Positions 43,921-55,772 of a stretch of 64,000 nt of DNA are shown here, one piece after another (position 1 is the first letter of the stretch; every line of letters begins with the position of its first letter). The stretch lies in assembly GCA_946557785.1 (NCBI GenBank), contig CAMNTH010000011.1, forward strand, positions 1-64,000, read 5' to 3'. This DNA comes from an uncultured Blautia sp. Its GTDB lineage: Bacteria; Bacillota; Clostridia; Lachnospirales; Lachnospiraceae. The position numbers and the translations under genes are program-made. The notes beneath the pieces are model-generated. The model saw only the letters and a list, made by a program, of their open reading frames with translations. It did not search any database and was not told the origin of the DNA.

Positions 43921-45441
43921 ATGTTTGCAAGTGTATTGACTGCGGCCATTCAAGGCATTAATGTATGTCCTATTCAGGTGGAAGCAGATGTAAGCGATGG
44001 GCTTCCTTCTTTTACTATGGTGGGATTTCCGTCAGCCCAGGTGAAGGAAGCGCAGGACAGGGTGAGAACCGCATTGAAAAATAATGGTATTGCACTTTTG
44101 CCAAAACGGATCACTATAAATTTTGTCCCTGCGGATATAAAAAAGGAAGGTGCAGGATTTGATATGCCCGTTGCCGCAGCGCTTTTGGCTGCAGGAGGGA
44201 TTCTGCGGCCGGAGCTTCTGAAGGGAGTGATGATGGCAGGGGAAATCAGCCTGAACGGAGAAATATATCCCATATCAGGTATTCTTCCTATGGTAATCAA
44301 AGCCAGGGAGGAAGGATGCAGGTTCTGTATGGTTCCTTTTCGAAATTTAAAAGAAGGACGGCTTGTGAAGGATATTTCCGTGATTGGTGTAAAAAATCTC
44401 AAAGAGATGATAGCTTATCTGGAAAATCCCCAGAGTTTTCAGGATCCCTGTGAAGCGGAAGCTGTGGAGGAAGAGGGACAGGACGTGGATTTTGGGGATA
44501 TCCGGGGACAGGAAGGGGTACGCAGAGCTGTGGAGATTGGGGTAAGCGGTTTTCATAATATTCTGCTGATCGGGCCTCCCGGAGCGGGAAAGACCATGAT
44601 TTCCAGGAGGATCCCAACGATCATGCCAAGGCTGGATTTTGAAGAAGGACTGGAATTAACAAAGATCTACAGCATTGCGGGACTCCTTCCGCCGGATCAT
44701 CCCTTTATCAGCAAACGGCCTTTTCGGAACCCTCATCATACCTCTTCGCCCCAGGCTCTGGCAGGAGGGGGAAAGAACCCGAAGCCCGGAGAGGTAACCC
44801 TTGCTCACAGAGGCGTTCTGTTTCTGGATGAATTGCCGGAATTTTCAAGACGGAGTCTGGAAACCTTAAGACAGCCTTTGGAGGACAATTTTATTCAGAT
44901 ATCCAGGGTTTCCGGAACTTATCATTTTCCCGCCAATTTTATTTTATGTGCCGCTATGAATCCCTGTCCCTGCGGACATTATCCGGATATGAATCTTTGC
45001 CATTGCACAGTGGGGGAGGTTTCCCACTATCTGGGAAAGATCAGCCAGCCACTTCTGGATCGGATTGATTTATGTGCAGATGTGCCAAAGGTCAGCTTTT
45101 CCAGCCTTTGCAGCCAGGAACAGGGGGAAAAGTCTGCAGATATACGAAAACGTGTGGAAAGAGTCCATGAGATTCAGAGACATCGTTATCATAAGGAAGG
45201 AATCCGGTTTAACGGAGAAATGAAAAACAGCCAGATCGAGCGCTTTTGCAAAATGGATGAAGGAGGTAAGAGACTTCTGGAAACAGCCTTTCAGAAAATT
45301 TCCCTAAGTGCCAGGGCATATCACAGGATTTTGAAGGTGGCAAGAACCATAGCTGATATGGAGGAAGCTGAAATAATAGGAAGCCGACATATTGGAGAGG
45401 CACTGACATACCGCCCGTTTGATAAAAAATATTGGAGTTAG
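43921..45441 (+). CDS. comM: ComM/YifB family AAA+ ATPase
   Basis: 506-aa protein with an N-terminal S5/Lon-like fold (ASVLTAAIQGINVCPIQVEADVSDGLPSFTMVGFP), a central magnesium-chelatase-type AAA+ domain and a C-terminal Mg_chelatase_C helical domain. Walker A LLIGPPGAGKT, Walker B GVLFLDELPEF and NPCPCGHYPD are visible. In Gram-negatives ComM is a hexameric helicase promoting branch migration during transformation. ATG 43921 follows AAAGGAG; the frame is open 15 codons upstream. Next to dprA, the context supports a role in handling incoming DNA or recombination. Confidence 0.9.
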   Translation: MFASVLTAAIQGINVCPIQVEADVSDGLPSFTMVGFPSAQVKEAQDRVRTALKNNGIALLPKRITINFVPADIKKEGAGFDMPVAAALLAAGGILRPELLKGVMMAGEISLNGEIYPISGILPMVIKAREEGCRFCMVPFRNLKEGRLVKDISVIGVKNLKEMIAYLENPQSFQDPCEAEAVEEEGQDVDFGDIRGQEGVRRAVEIGVSGFHNILLIGPPGAGKTMISRRIPTIMPRLDFEEGLELTKIYSIAGLLPPDHPFISKRPFRNPHHTSSPQALAGGGKNPKPGEVTLAHRGVLFLDELPEFSRRSLETLRQPLEDNFIQISRVSGTYHFPANFILCAAMNPCPCGHYPDMNLCHCTVGEVSHYLGKISQPLLDRIDLCADVPKVSFSSLCSQEQGEKSADIRKRVERVHEIQRHRYHKEGIRFNGEMKNSQIERFCKMDEGGKRLLETAFQKISLSARAYHRILKVARTIADMEEAEIIGSRHIGEALTYRPFDKKYWS

Positions 45442-45481
45442 GACATCAGGTTATAAAATTGGGGGTTAGGAGGTATTTTAT

Positions 45482-46378
45482 ATGGAAGGAACAGAAGGAA
45501 GTGAGATTCGCTGTATTGAAAAAAACAGCCCGGAATATCCTGAAAAGCTGCGGGATATTCCGGAAATGCCAAAGAAACTGTATGTAAAAGGGCAGTTTCC
45601 TGATGGGAAAAAGCCTGCAGTTGCCATTGTAGGGGCGAGAATGTGCAGTATATATGGAAGAATACAGGCGTTTCGTTTTGCAAGGGAGCTAAGCTGTGCA
45701 GGCGTACAGGTGATAAGCGGGCTTGCCCTTGGAATTGACTCAGAGGGGCATAAAGGCGCACTGGAAGGAGGAATGCCTACTTATGCAGTACTTGGAAGCG
45801 GAGCGGATATCTGTTATCCTGCAGGAAATCGTTCCCTGTATCAGAGGATCCTGCGGGAAAAGGGAGGGATCATCAGCGAGTATCCTCCTGGAACTAAGCC
45901 CAGAAATTATTTTTTCCCTGCCAGAAACAGGATCATCAGCGCCCTTTCGGATGTAATTCTGGTGGTGGAAGCAAAAGAAAAAAGCGGCTCTCTCATTACA
46001 GCCCGTTTTGGGTTGGAGCAGGGAAAAGCAGTTTATGCATTGCCAGGTCCGGTAACAGAAAGTTTAAGCAAGGGATGCCATATGCTGATTTATGACGGAG
46101 CAGGAATTGCCTATTCCCCGGATGTTTTGCTGGCTGAGTGGGGAATTTTACCGGGGAAACAAAAGAAAACAGGTGAAAAAGGAAAGTTAGGACTTGCAAG
46201 CGACCTGGATTTGGTGTATAGTTGTCTGGATTTACGACCGAAAATCCCGGAGGAGTTTATTCGGGAGACAGGGTTTCCTCTGGAAAAAGTGAATCATCTT
46301 TTACTGGAGCTGGAGCTTATGGGGCTTGCCAGAGAAGTTGGCAGGCATCATTATGTAAGGCAGGATTGTACACAGTGA
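45482..46378 (+). CDS. dprA: DNA processing protein DprA
   Basis: 298-aa protein that binds incoming single-stranded DNA and loads RecA. The Rossmann-like core is seen in AVAIVGARMCSIYGR, QVISGLALGIDSEGHKGAL, TYAVLGSGADICYPAGNR, GGIISEYPPGTKPRNYFFPARNRIIS and VVEAKEKSGSLITARFGLEQG. A short winged-helix tail (about 235-298) ends the protein. It lies 40 bp after comM and 76 bp before topA. DprA is also found in non-transformable Clostridia, so competence is not proven. Confidence 0.93.
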   Translation: MEGTEGSEIRCIEKNSPEYPEKLRDIPEMPKKLYVKGQFPDGKKPAVAIVGARMCSIYGRIQAFRFARELSCAGVQVISGLALGIDSEGHKGALEGGMPTYAVLGSGADICYPAGNRSLYQRILREKGGIISEYPPGTKPRNYFFPARNRIISALSDVILVVEAKEKSGSLITARFGLEQGKAVYALPGPVTESLSKGCHMLIYDGAGIAYSPDVLLAEWGILPGKQKKTGEKGKLGLASDLDLVYSCLDLRPKIPEEFIRETGFPLEKVNHLLLELELMGLAREVGRHHYVRQDCTQ

Positions 46379-46454
46379 AGTAACGAAGCAGATGCTGCCT
46401 GTGTAAGGGAAACAAGGGCTGCCTGTATATGACTTAAAAACTGGGAGTGGCAAC

Positions 46455-48524
46455 ATGGCAAAATATTTGGTAATCGTGGAATCACCCGCGAAAGTAAAAA
46501 CAATTAAAAAGTTTCTGGGTTCCAATTATGACGTGCAGGCATCCAACGGACACGTCAGGGATTTTCCAAAAAGCCAGTTTGGAATTGATGTGGAAAATGA
46601 TTTTGAACCCAAATATATTACGATTCGTGGAAAAGGAGAATTGCTTGCAGGACTTCGTAAGGCTGCAAAAAAAGCGGATAAGATCTATCTTGCAACGGAC
46701 CCTGACCGTGAGGGAGAGGCAATTTCCTGGCATTTAATGCAGGCGCTTAAAGAACCTGCAGAGAAAATGCACAGAATTACCTTTAATGAAATTACGAAGA
46801 CCGCAGTAAAGGATTCCATTAAGCAGGCTAGAGGCCTGAACATGGATCTGGTGGATGCACAGCAGGCCAGAAGAATGCTGGACCGTATGGTTGGCTACAG
46901 CATCAGCCCCCTTCTTTGGGCAAAGGTAAAACGCGGCTTAAGTGCAGGCCGTGTACAGTCTGTAGCACTTCGTATCATCTGCGACAGAGAGGAAGAAATC
47001 AATTCCTTTATTCCGGAAGAATACTGGAGCCTGGAAGGGGAGTTTAAAGCAGAAAGGGAAAAAAAGCCCATTCAGGCGAAATTCTTCGGAACCGATAAAA
47101 AGCTTCCTATTCATAATAAAGCTGAAATGGATGAAATTCTAAAAGCCCTGGAAAACCAGGAATATGAAGTGACAGAAGTGAAAAAAGGAGAGCGGATCAA
47201 AAATGCGCCCCTGCCTTTTACTACCAGTACGCTGCAGCAGGAAGCTGCCAAGACGCTGAACTTTTCTACACAGAAAACCATGCGTCTGGCACAGCAGCTT
47301 TATGAAGGAATTGACATTAAAGGAAATGGCACCGTGGGTGTAATCACCTATCTTAGAACAGACTCCACCAGGATCTCTGAGGAAGCAGACCAGGCTGCAA
47401 GAGAATACATTGCAGATAATTATGGTGATGCCTATATTTCCACAATGGAAAAAGCAGCAAGGAAAAGCCAGAAGATTCAGGATGCCCATGAGGCGATTCG
47501 TCCTACAGATATCCGCAGATCACCGGCCATGCTCAAGGATTCCCTGTCAAGGGATCAGTTCCGCCTTTATCAGCTGATCTGGAAGCGCTTTACTGCAAGC
47601 CGCATGTCACCGGCGCGTTATGAGACAACTTCTGTGAAGATCAGCGCAGGAGAATATATATTTACGGTTGCAGCATCCAAGGTTGTATTTGAGGGGTTCA
47701 TGTCTGTGTATACACAGGAGGAAGATACGAAAAAGGGTAATGTTTTAAGTCAAAGTCTGGAAAAGGGGATGAAGCTGTCCCTGCTGTCCCTGAAGCCGGA
47801 GCAGCATTTTACACAGCCGCCGGCTCACTATACGGAAGCATCCCTTGTTAAGGCGCTGGAGGAGCAGGGAATCGGACGTCCCAGTACCTATGCACCTACC
47901 ATTACCACGATTATCAGCAGGCGTTATGTTTCCAAGGAGCAGAAAAATCTCTATGTAACAGAGCTTGGGGAAGTGGTGAACCACATTATGAAGCAGGCTT
48001 TCCCAAGCATTGTGGACGTGAATTTTACAGCTATGATGGAGGGGCTCCTGGACTGTGTGGAAGCCGGTACAGTACAGTGGAAAACAGTAGTGCGCAATTT
48101 CTATCCGGACCTGAAAAAAGATGTGGATGCAGCAGAGGAAGAACTGGAAAAGGTAGATATCCAGGATGAGGTTACGGATGTGATCTGCGATGTCTGCGGA
48201 CGGAATATGGTGATAAAGTACGGTCCTCATGGAAGATTCCTTGCATGTCCCGGATTTCCGGAATGCCGCAATACCAAGCCTTATTATGAAAAGATCAACG
48301 TTGCCTGTCCGAAATGCGGCGCTGATGTGGTGCTTAAGAAAACCCAAAAGGGGCGGAAATATTTTGGATGTGAGAATAATCCGGACTGTGATTTTATGTC
48401 TTGGCAGAAGCCTTCTGAAAAGAAGTGCCCGGTATGCGGAAACTATATGGTTGAAAAGGGCAGCAAGCTGGTATGCAGCCAGGCTACCTGCGGCTATGTA
48501 GAACAAAAGGCAAAACAGGACTAA
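46455..48524 (+). CDS. topA: DNA topoisomerase I
   Basis: Type IA topoisomerase (689 aa) relaxing negative supercoils. The TOPRIM domain opens the protein (KYLVIVESPAKVKTIKKFLG, LATDPDREGEAISWHL). The catalytic tyrosine is near residue 299 in VITYLRTDSTRIS. Three C-terminal zinc ribbons follow: CDVCGRNM with CPGFPEC, CPKCGADV with CENNPDC, and CPVCGNYM with CSQATC. Downstream of dprA, as in many Firmicutes. Confidence 0.97.
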   Translation: MAKYLVIVESPAKVKTIKKFLGSNYDVQASNGHVRDFPKSQFGIDVENDFEPKYITIRGKGELLAGLRKAAKKADKIYLATDPDREGEAISWHLMQALKEPAEKMHRITFNEITKTAVKDSIKQARGLNMDLVDAQQARRMLDRMVGYSISPLLWAKVKRGLSAGRVQSVALRIICDREEEINSFIPEEYWSLEGEFKAEREKKPIQAKFFGTDKKLPIHNKAEMDEILKALENQEYEVTEVKKGERIKNAPLPFTTSTLQQEAAKTLNFSTQKTMRLAQQLYEGIDIKGNGTVGVITYLRTDSTRISEEADQAAREYIADNYGDAYISTMEKAARKSQKIQDAHEAIRPTDIRRSPAMLKDSLSRDQFRLYQLIWKRFTASRMSPARYETTSVKISAGEYIFTVAASKVVFEGFMSVYTQEEDTKKGNVLSQSLEKGMKLSLLSLKPEQHFTQPPAHYTEASLVKALEEQGIGRPSTYAPTITTIISRRYVSKEQKNLYVTELGEVVNHIMKQAFPSIVDVNFTAMMEGLLDCVEAGTVQWKTVVRNFYPDLKKDVDAAEEELEKVDIQDEVTDVICDVCGRNMVIKYGPHGRFLACPGFPECRNTKPYYEKINVACPKCGADVVLKKTQKGRKYFGCENNPDCDFMSWQKPSEKKCPVCGNYMVEKGSKLVCSQATCGYVEQKAKQD

Positions 48525-48549
48525 AATCGGATAATTTCCTGAAAAGACT

Positions 48550-48597
48550 AAAAACACAGGATAATTAGAGCAAAAATCGCTAATTTTGTGTTTTTAT
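48550..48597 (+). terminator. Terminator after topA
   Basis: Interrupted stem: 48551-48558 pairs with the T/G-rich stretch at 48586-48594, and 48563-48568 with 48580-48585, ending in a T-run. Separates topA from codY. Confidence 0.7.
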
Positions 48598-48652
48598 ATG
48601 CTCTTTGAGTATTTAGAAAAATTAAGATAACAGTAAAATTGGCAAAAATGTC

Positions 48653-48681
48653 TTGAAATTCCTATATAAAACATGTAGTAT
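48653..48681 (+). promoter_or_regulatory. Promoter of codY
   Basis: TTGAAA (48653-48658), 17 bp and TAGTAT (48676-48681). A stretch at 48609-48623 matches only 9 of 15 CodY-box positions, too weak to call. Confidence 0.55.
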
Positions 48682-48764
48682 TAGTTTATAAAACTATATG
48701 CAGGAATGCAGTAGTTGGTTTTGATTGTCATAAGAATCTTTAACAAAGGCGAAAGGAGGACAAA

Positions 48765-49550
48765 ATGAGCGTTCAGTTGCTAGACAAAACAAGAAAGATT
48801 AACAAGCTTTTACACAACAGCAGTTCCAGCAAGGTCGTGTTCAATGACATCTGTCAGGTGTTAATGGAAACACTAAGTTCCAATATTTTGGTTTTGAGTA
48901 AAAAAGGTAAAGTTTTGGGCGTGAGTTTATGTCCCGGTGTAGAAGAAATCACAGAGCTGATCGAAGATAGGGTCGGTGGTTTTGTGGATGCGTTGCTGAA
49001 CGAGAGGTTTCTTGGTGTTCTGTCAACTAAAGAAAATGTGAATCTTCAGACACTTGGATTTGAACATGTGGCTGCGAATTATCAGGGTATCATCAATCCC
49101 ATTGATATTGCAGGCGAACGGCTTGGAACTGTATTTATGTACCGTAAGGATAAGCCGTATGATATTGAAGATATCATTGTCAGCGAATATGGTACTACTG
49201 TTGTAGGTCTTGAGATGATGCGTGCCGTACATGAGGAGAACGCGGAAGAAGACAGGAAGCAGCAGGTTGTGAGGTCTGCATTTAATACGTTGTCTTTTTC
49301 AGAGTTGGAAGCAATTATTCACATATTTGACGAACTGGATGGTGAAGAAGGAATTTTGGTTGCAAGTAAAATTGCAGACAGAGTGGGAATTACCCGTTCC
49401 GTTATTGTCAATGCACTCCGCAAATTTGAGAGTGCGGGTGTCATCGAGTCCCGTTCTTCCGGAATGAAGGGAACCTACATTAAGGTTCTGAATGAAGTGA
49501 TCTTTGACGAGCTGGAGGAAATTAAGGCTCAGAGGAATAAAAAGGCATAA
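48765..49550 (+). CDS. codY: GTP- and branched-chain-amino-acid-sensing regulator CodY
   Basis: Global nutritional repressor (261 aa, standard length). The N-terminal GAF domain starts LLDKTRKINKLLHNSSSSKVVFNDICQVL and contains KGKVLGVSL. The winged helix at about 195-245 holds the recognition segment ASKIADRVGITRSVIVNALRKFESAGVIESRSSGMKGTYIKVLN. In other Firmicutes it represses amino-acid synthesis, transport and often competence genes when isoleucine and GTP are high; ilvE and guaB in this window are plausible links. RBS AAAGGAGG. Confidence 0.96.
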   Translation: MSVQLLDKTRKINKLLHNSSSSKVVFNDICQVLMETLSSNILVLSKKGKVLGVSLCPGVEEITELIEDRVGGFVDALLNERFLGVLSTKENVNLQTLGFEHVAANYQGIINPIDIAGERLGTVFMYRKDKPYDIEDIIVSEYGTTVVGLEMMRAVHEENAEEDRKQQVVRSAFNTLSFSELEAIIHIFDELDGEEGILVASKIADRVGITRSVIVNALRKFESAGVIESRSSGMKGTYIKVLNEVIFDELEEIKAQRNKKA

Positions 49551-49561
49551 ATGTGAAATAG

Positions 49562-49602
49562 ACTGTCTTCTGTGGGAAATCCTGCAGGAGGCAGTTTTTT
49601 TT
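49562..49602 (+). terminator. Terminator of codY
   Basis: About 15-bp stem with G-U pairs (49562-49576 with 49581-49595) followed by eight T. Confidence 0.9.
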
Positions 49603-49684
49603 GTGAAAATGAGAAAAATAAAGAAAATAAAAGAATAAATTAGAAAATAAAAGAATATAATTTAATTGACATCCATCTGAAGGG

Positions 49685-49713
49685 TTGCAGAAAACAGATT
49701 AATTCAATAATAT
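49685..49713 (+). promoter_or_regulatory. Promoter of groES-groEL
   Basis: TTGCAG (49685-49690), 17 bp and TAATAT (49708-49713); the CIRCE element begins about 12 bp downstream of the -10 box. A TTGACA at 49667 has no -10 at the right distance. Confidence 0.65.
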
Positions 49714-49724
49714 AAGGACAGTGA

Positions 49725-49751
49725 TTAGCACTCAATTAAAAAGAGTGCTAG
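49725..49751. promoter_or_regulatory. CIRCE element (HrcA operator)
   Basis: TTAGCACTC, a 9-bp spacer and GAGTGCTAG: only the last base departs from the consensus inverted repeat. It places groESL under HrcA heat-shock repression. hrcA itself is not in the window. Confidence 0.95.
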
Positions 49752-49788
49752 TAATACAAAAGAAACAGAATTATAAAGGAGGAAATAG

Positions 49789-50076
<288 letters not shown>

Positions 50077-50105
50077 TGCAGCAGCTACGAAAACTTTTTA
50101 AATAG

Positions 50106-51755
<1,650 letters not shown>

Positions 51756-51809
51756 AACACTCCTGAAAATTTGCCGGAATGGGAAGTGCCGGTAAGATTT
51801 CACAAAATA

Positions 51810-51846
51810 ACGGAATCTGTGTCATAGACGCAGGTTCCGTTTTGTG
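51810..51846 (+). terminator. Terminator of groESL
   Basis: 14-bp stem with two G-U pairs (51810-51823 with 51827-51840), 3-nt loop and TTTG; outer CACAAA/TTTGTG pairing makes it stable on both strands. Confidence 0.85.
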
Positions 51847-51895
51847 ATATAATTTTGTTCAGTAAACGAAATTTAACTTATGAGGAGAAGAAACA

Positions 51896-52399
51896 ATGAG
51901 TGACTTGTATTATGAATTGCTGGTGAAAAAAGAAACCACAGCCAAAGACAGGATTACCAAATTCGGCCTGATCGCCCTTACGGCGCTGAGCGTATTTGCG
52001 GGCCTGTTTATAACCCCGCTGCTGCTGATCGCAGCTATTGCCCTGGGTGTTGCATGCTATTTTGTGATTCCCAAGACAGATCTGGAGTTCGAATATCTGT
52101 ATGTAAACGGGGAACTGGACATTGACATGGTAATGTCTAAATCCAAGAGAAAGAAAGCGAAAAGCATAGACCTTTCCCAGGCAGATATCATTGCCCCTGT
52201 CAATTCCCACAGAATGGATTACTATAATGGAAACCAGAAAATGAAAACATTGGATTATTCATCAGGCAATCCTGATCACAAACGCTATGCCGTGATTACA
52301 AGGATTGGGAATGAATCCTGCAGAGTTATTATTGAACCGGATGAAAAAATGGCACAATCCATAAAAAATTGTGCTCCCGGCAAGGTATTTTTGGATTGA
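51896..52399 (+). CDS. Hypothetical membrane protein, DUF6106-like
   Basis: 167-aa protein of unknown function. A short charged start (MSDLYYELLVKKETTAKDR) precedes a hydrophobic hairpin at about residues 23-55 (GLIALTALSVFAGLFITPLLLIAAIALGVACYFVI). A cytoplasmic domain follows with FEYLYVNGELDIDMVMSKSKRKKAKSIDL, reminiscent of PH-like DUF6106 proteins of Lachnospiraceae. That name is from memory. RBS GAGGAGAAG. Its stop codon lies within the -35 box of the guaB promoter. Confidence 0.7.
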   Translation: MSDLYYELLVKKETTAKDRITKFGLIALTALSVFAGLFITPLLLIAAIALGVACYFVIPKTDLEFEYLYVNGELDIDMVMSKSKRKKAKSIDLSQADIIAPVNSHRMDYYNGNQKMKTLDYSSGNPDHKRYAVITRIGNESCRVIIEPDEKMAQSIKNCAPGKVFLD

Positions 52400-52424
52400 C
52401 ACTCCTGCTGATTTTTGTTACACT
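52396..52424 (+). promoter_or_regulatory. Promoter of guaB
   Basis: TTGACA (52396-52401) overlapping the stop codon of the previous gene, 17 bp, then TACACT (52419-52424). Confidence 0.7.
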
Positions 52425-52458
52425 AGGGAACAAAATCAAAATAAAAAATCACATATAG

Positions 52459-53931
<1,473 letters not shown>

Positions 53932-53975
53932 CAGAAACCACAAAGCTCTGTCAGGGCAGAAAATAAGTGATAAAA

Positions 53976-54812
53976 ATGGCACAGAAGAAAACCAGTAATA
54001 GAGTAAAATCAGCAAGACCTGCCAATACGCGCAGGTCTTCTGCCGTTTCTAAACAAACGGCAAGGAAATCCGGCAGTTTAGCCGGAAAAAAGAAAAGACT
54101 TATGCGAAGACAGAGGCGAAATCGGAATGTTTTGATTTTTGTAATCTGTATTGCTGCTTTATTTGCTATGATCTATGCAGGAAGATCAGCCCTAAAGTAT
54201 GCCAGAGAGGAAGAAAACGCCCGGAGGGAAGCACTGATCATGGAAGAACAAAGTAACAGCGGTAGCGGCCCGGTAAGATGGGAATTGGAGGGCGCTCCTT
54301 ATATAGATGTACAGCTTCTGACTCCAAACGAGTATTCCAGACCTCAGATTCCTATAGAGGATGTGAATTATATAGCGATCCATTATACTGCGAACCCGGG
54401 GGCAACAGCCCAGGCAAACAGGAACTATTTCGAAAACCTGGCACAAACACAGGAAACCAAGGTGAGCAGTCATTTTGTGGTGGGGCTTGAGGGAGAGGTG
54501 ATCCAGTGCATTCCCACTTTAGAAATGTCTTACGCCACCAATTCCAGAAATGTGGATACCGTTTCCATAGAATGCTGCCATATGGACGAAACAGGGACTT
54601 TTGAGACGGCCACGTATCAATCTGTGGTAAAGCTCACAGCCTGGCTTTGTACCCGTTTTGGACTGACACAGGAGAATGTTATCCGGCATTATGATGTAAC
54701 AGGGAAAAGCTGCCCAAAGTATTATGTGGATCATCCGGAAGCGTGGGAACAGATGAAGGCAGATATTGCAGCCCGGATACAGGAGGATTATATCCTGCAG
54801 GAGAATCTTTGA
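53976..54812 (+). CDS. Membrane-anchored N-acetylmuramoyl-L-alanine amidase (Amidase_2)
   Basis: Zinc amidase cleaving peptidoglycan between MurNAc and L-Ala. 278 aa: a very basic cytoplasmic tail (residues 1-50), one membrane helix (NVLIFVICIAALFAMIYAG), then an extracellular PGRP-fold domain from about 120. Zinc ligands are the His in YIAIHYTANP, the His in VIRHYDVTG and the Cys in GKSCPKYY; SSHFVVGLEGEVIQCIP lines the groove. A GTG in frame at 53967 is possible, but ATG 53976 is preferred; neither has a strong Shine-Dalgarno. Unlike many Firmicute amidases it carries no wall-binding repeats. Confidence 0.85.
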   Translation: MAQKKTSNRVKSARPANTRRSSAVSKQTARKSGSLAGKKKRLMRRQRRNRNVLIFVICIAALFAMIYAGRSALKYAREEENARREALIMEEQSNSGSGPVRWELEGAPYIDVQLLTPNEYSRPQIPIEDVNYIAIHYTANPGATAQANRNYFENLAQTQETKVSSHFVVGLEGEVIQCIPTLEMSYATNSRNVDTVSIECCHMDETGTFETATYQSVVKLTAWLCTRFGLTQENVIRHYDVTGKSCPKYYVDHPEAWEQMKADIAARIQEDYILQENL

Positions 54813-54832
54813 ATTTTTTATTTTATACCCCC

Positions 54833-54861
54833 TTGCAAGTTTGAGGAAAGTATTGTACTAT
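54833..54861 (+). promoter_or_regulatory. Promoter of the purine operon behind the ZTP riboswitch
   Basis: TTGCAA (54833-54838), 17 bp and TACTAT (54856-54861), positioned so that transcription starts at the aptamer edge. Confidence 0.65.
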
Positions 54862-54867
54862 AAACAC

Positions 54868-54967
54868 AGCAGCTGCATGACTGGCGGAAGTAGGAGTACC
54901 TACAGGGAGTGCAGTGAAGTATTGTGCCGACCGCCTGGGCAGCCTGAGCGGGCTGTCCAGTTTTTTG
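54868..54967 (+). ncRNA. ZTP (pfl) riboswitch with terminator
   Basis: The aptamer shows the pfl-motif hallmarks: TGACTGGCGGAAGT at the start, CAGGGAGT in the middle, and GCCGACCGCCTGGGCA (54926-54941) forming the conserved 3' half of the pseudoknot. The last bases of the aptamer (54937-54944) are also the left arm of an 8-bp terminator stem (with 54951-54958) followed by six T. Ligand binding should therefore prevent termination. ZTP/ZMP accumulates when 10-formyl-tetrahydrofolate is short, and the genes downstream consume ZMP, which confirms the assignment. Confidence 0.93.
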
Positions 54968-55042
54968 TTTTAATGTGCAAAAGAAATTATAGCGGCAAGC
55001 CCTGCAGCATGAATGACTAATATGTGAAAAGGAGAGCAGATT

Positions 55043-55756
55043 ATGGAGATGTTATCACTGGAAAATGAATTAAAATCAAATTCTTATCCTGGCAGAGGTA
55101 TCGTGATTGGACGGTCTGCTGACGGAACCAAAGCCGTGACAGCTTATTTCATTATGGGCAGAAGTGAAAACAGCAGAAATCGTGTATTTGTGGAAGATGG
55201 TGAGGGAATCCGTACCCAGGCCTTTGATCCGTCCAAGCTGACGGATCCAAGTCTTATTATTTATGCGCCGGTACGAGTGCTTGGAAATAAAACCATTGTA
55301 ACTAACGGTGACCAGACCGATACGATTTATGAGGGAATGGACAAACAGCTTACTTTTGAACAGTCCTTAAGATGCAGGGAGTTTGAGCCGGATGCACCGA
55401 ATTATACGCCTCGTATTTCAGGTATCATGCATGTGGTTGACGGCACATACAGCTATGCAATGTCAATCTTAAAGAGCAATAACGGAAATCCGGATTCCTG
55501 CAACCGCTATACCTTTGCATATGGAAATGCAGCAGCAGGAGAGGGGCATTTTATCCATACCTATAAATGCGATGGAGATCCACTTCCAAGCTTTGAGGGA
55601 GAGCCGAAGCTTGTAGCGATCCCGGATGATATGGACGAGTTCACCGAAATGCTGTGGAACAGCCTGAATGAAGATAATAAAGTTTCCCTGTTTGTAAGAT
55701 ATATTGATATCGCAGCAGGAACCTACGAAACCAGAATTGTGAATAAAAATCACTGA
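55043..55756 (+). CDS. IMP cyclohydrolase, PurO-like
   Basis: 237-aa enzyme of the archaeal-type IMP cyclohydrolase family (NTN-like fold), closing FAICAR to IMP. It carries SYPGRGIVIGRSADGTKAVTAYFIMGRSENSRNRVF, which forms the start of the domain, and DAPNYTPRISGIMHVV and YAMSILKSNNGNPDSCNRYTF further on. RBS AAGGAG before ATG 55043. It replaces the cyclohydrolase half of bacterial PurH, which is absent from the next gene. Controlled by the ZTP riboswitch. The MEMLSLENEL start is slightly longer than archaeal PurO. Confidence 0.87.
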   Translation: MEMLSLENELKSNSYPGRGIVIGRSADGTKAVTAYFIMGRSENSRNRVFVEDGEGIRTQAFDPSKLTDPSLIIYAPVRVLGNKTIVTNGDQTDTIYEGMDKQLTFEQSLRCREFEPDAPNYTPRISGIMHVVDGTYSYAMSILKSNNGNPDSCNRYTFAYGNAAAGEGHFIHTYKCDGDPLPSFEGEPKLVAIPDDMDEFTEMLWNSLNEDNKVSLFVRYIDIAAGTYETRIVNKNH

Positions 55757-55772
55757 TCAGGAGGAACTTATT

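Noticed and set aside
48609-48623. Possible CodY box upstream of codY
   Set aside because: Only 9 of 15 positions match the AATTTTCWGAAAATT consensus, which is expected by chance in an A/T-rich leader.
54766-55020. 84-codon forward frame across the purine leader
   Set aside because: It runs through the ZTP riboswitch and its terminator, so the conservation there is RNA structure, not protein.
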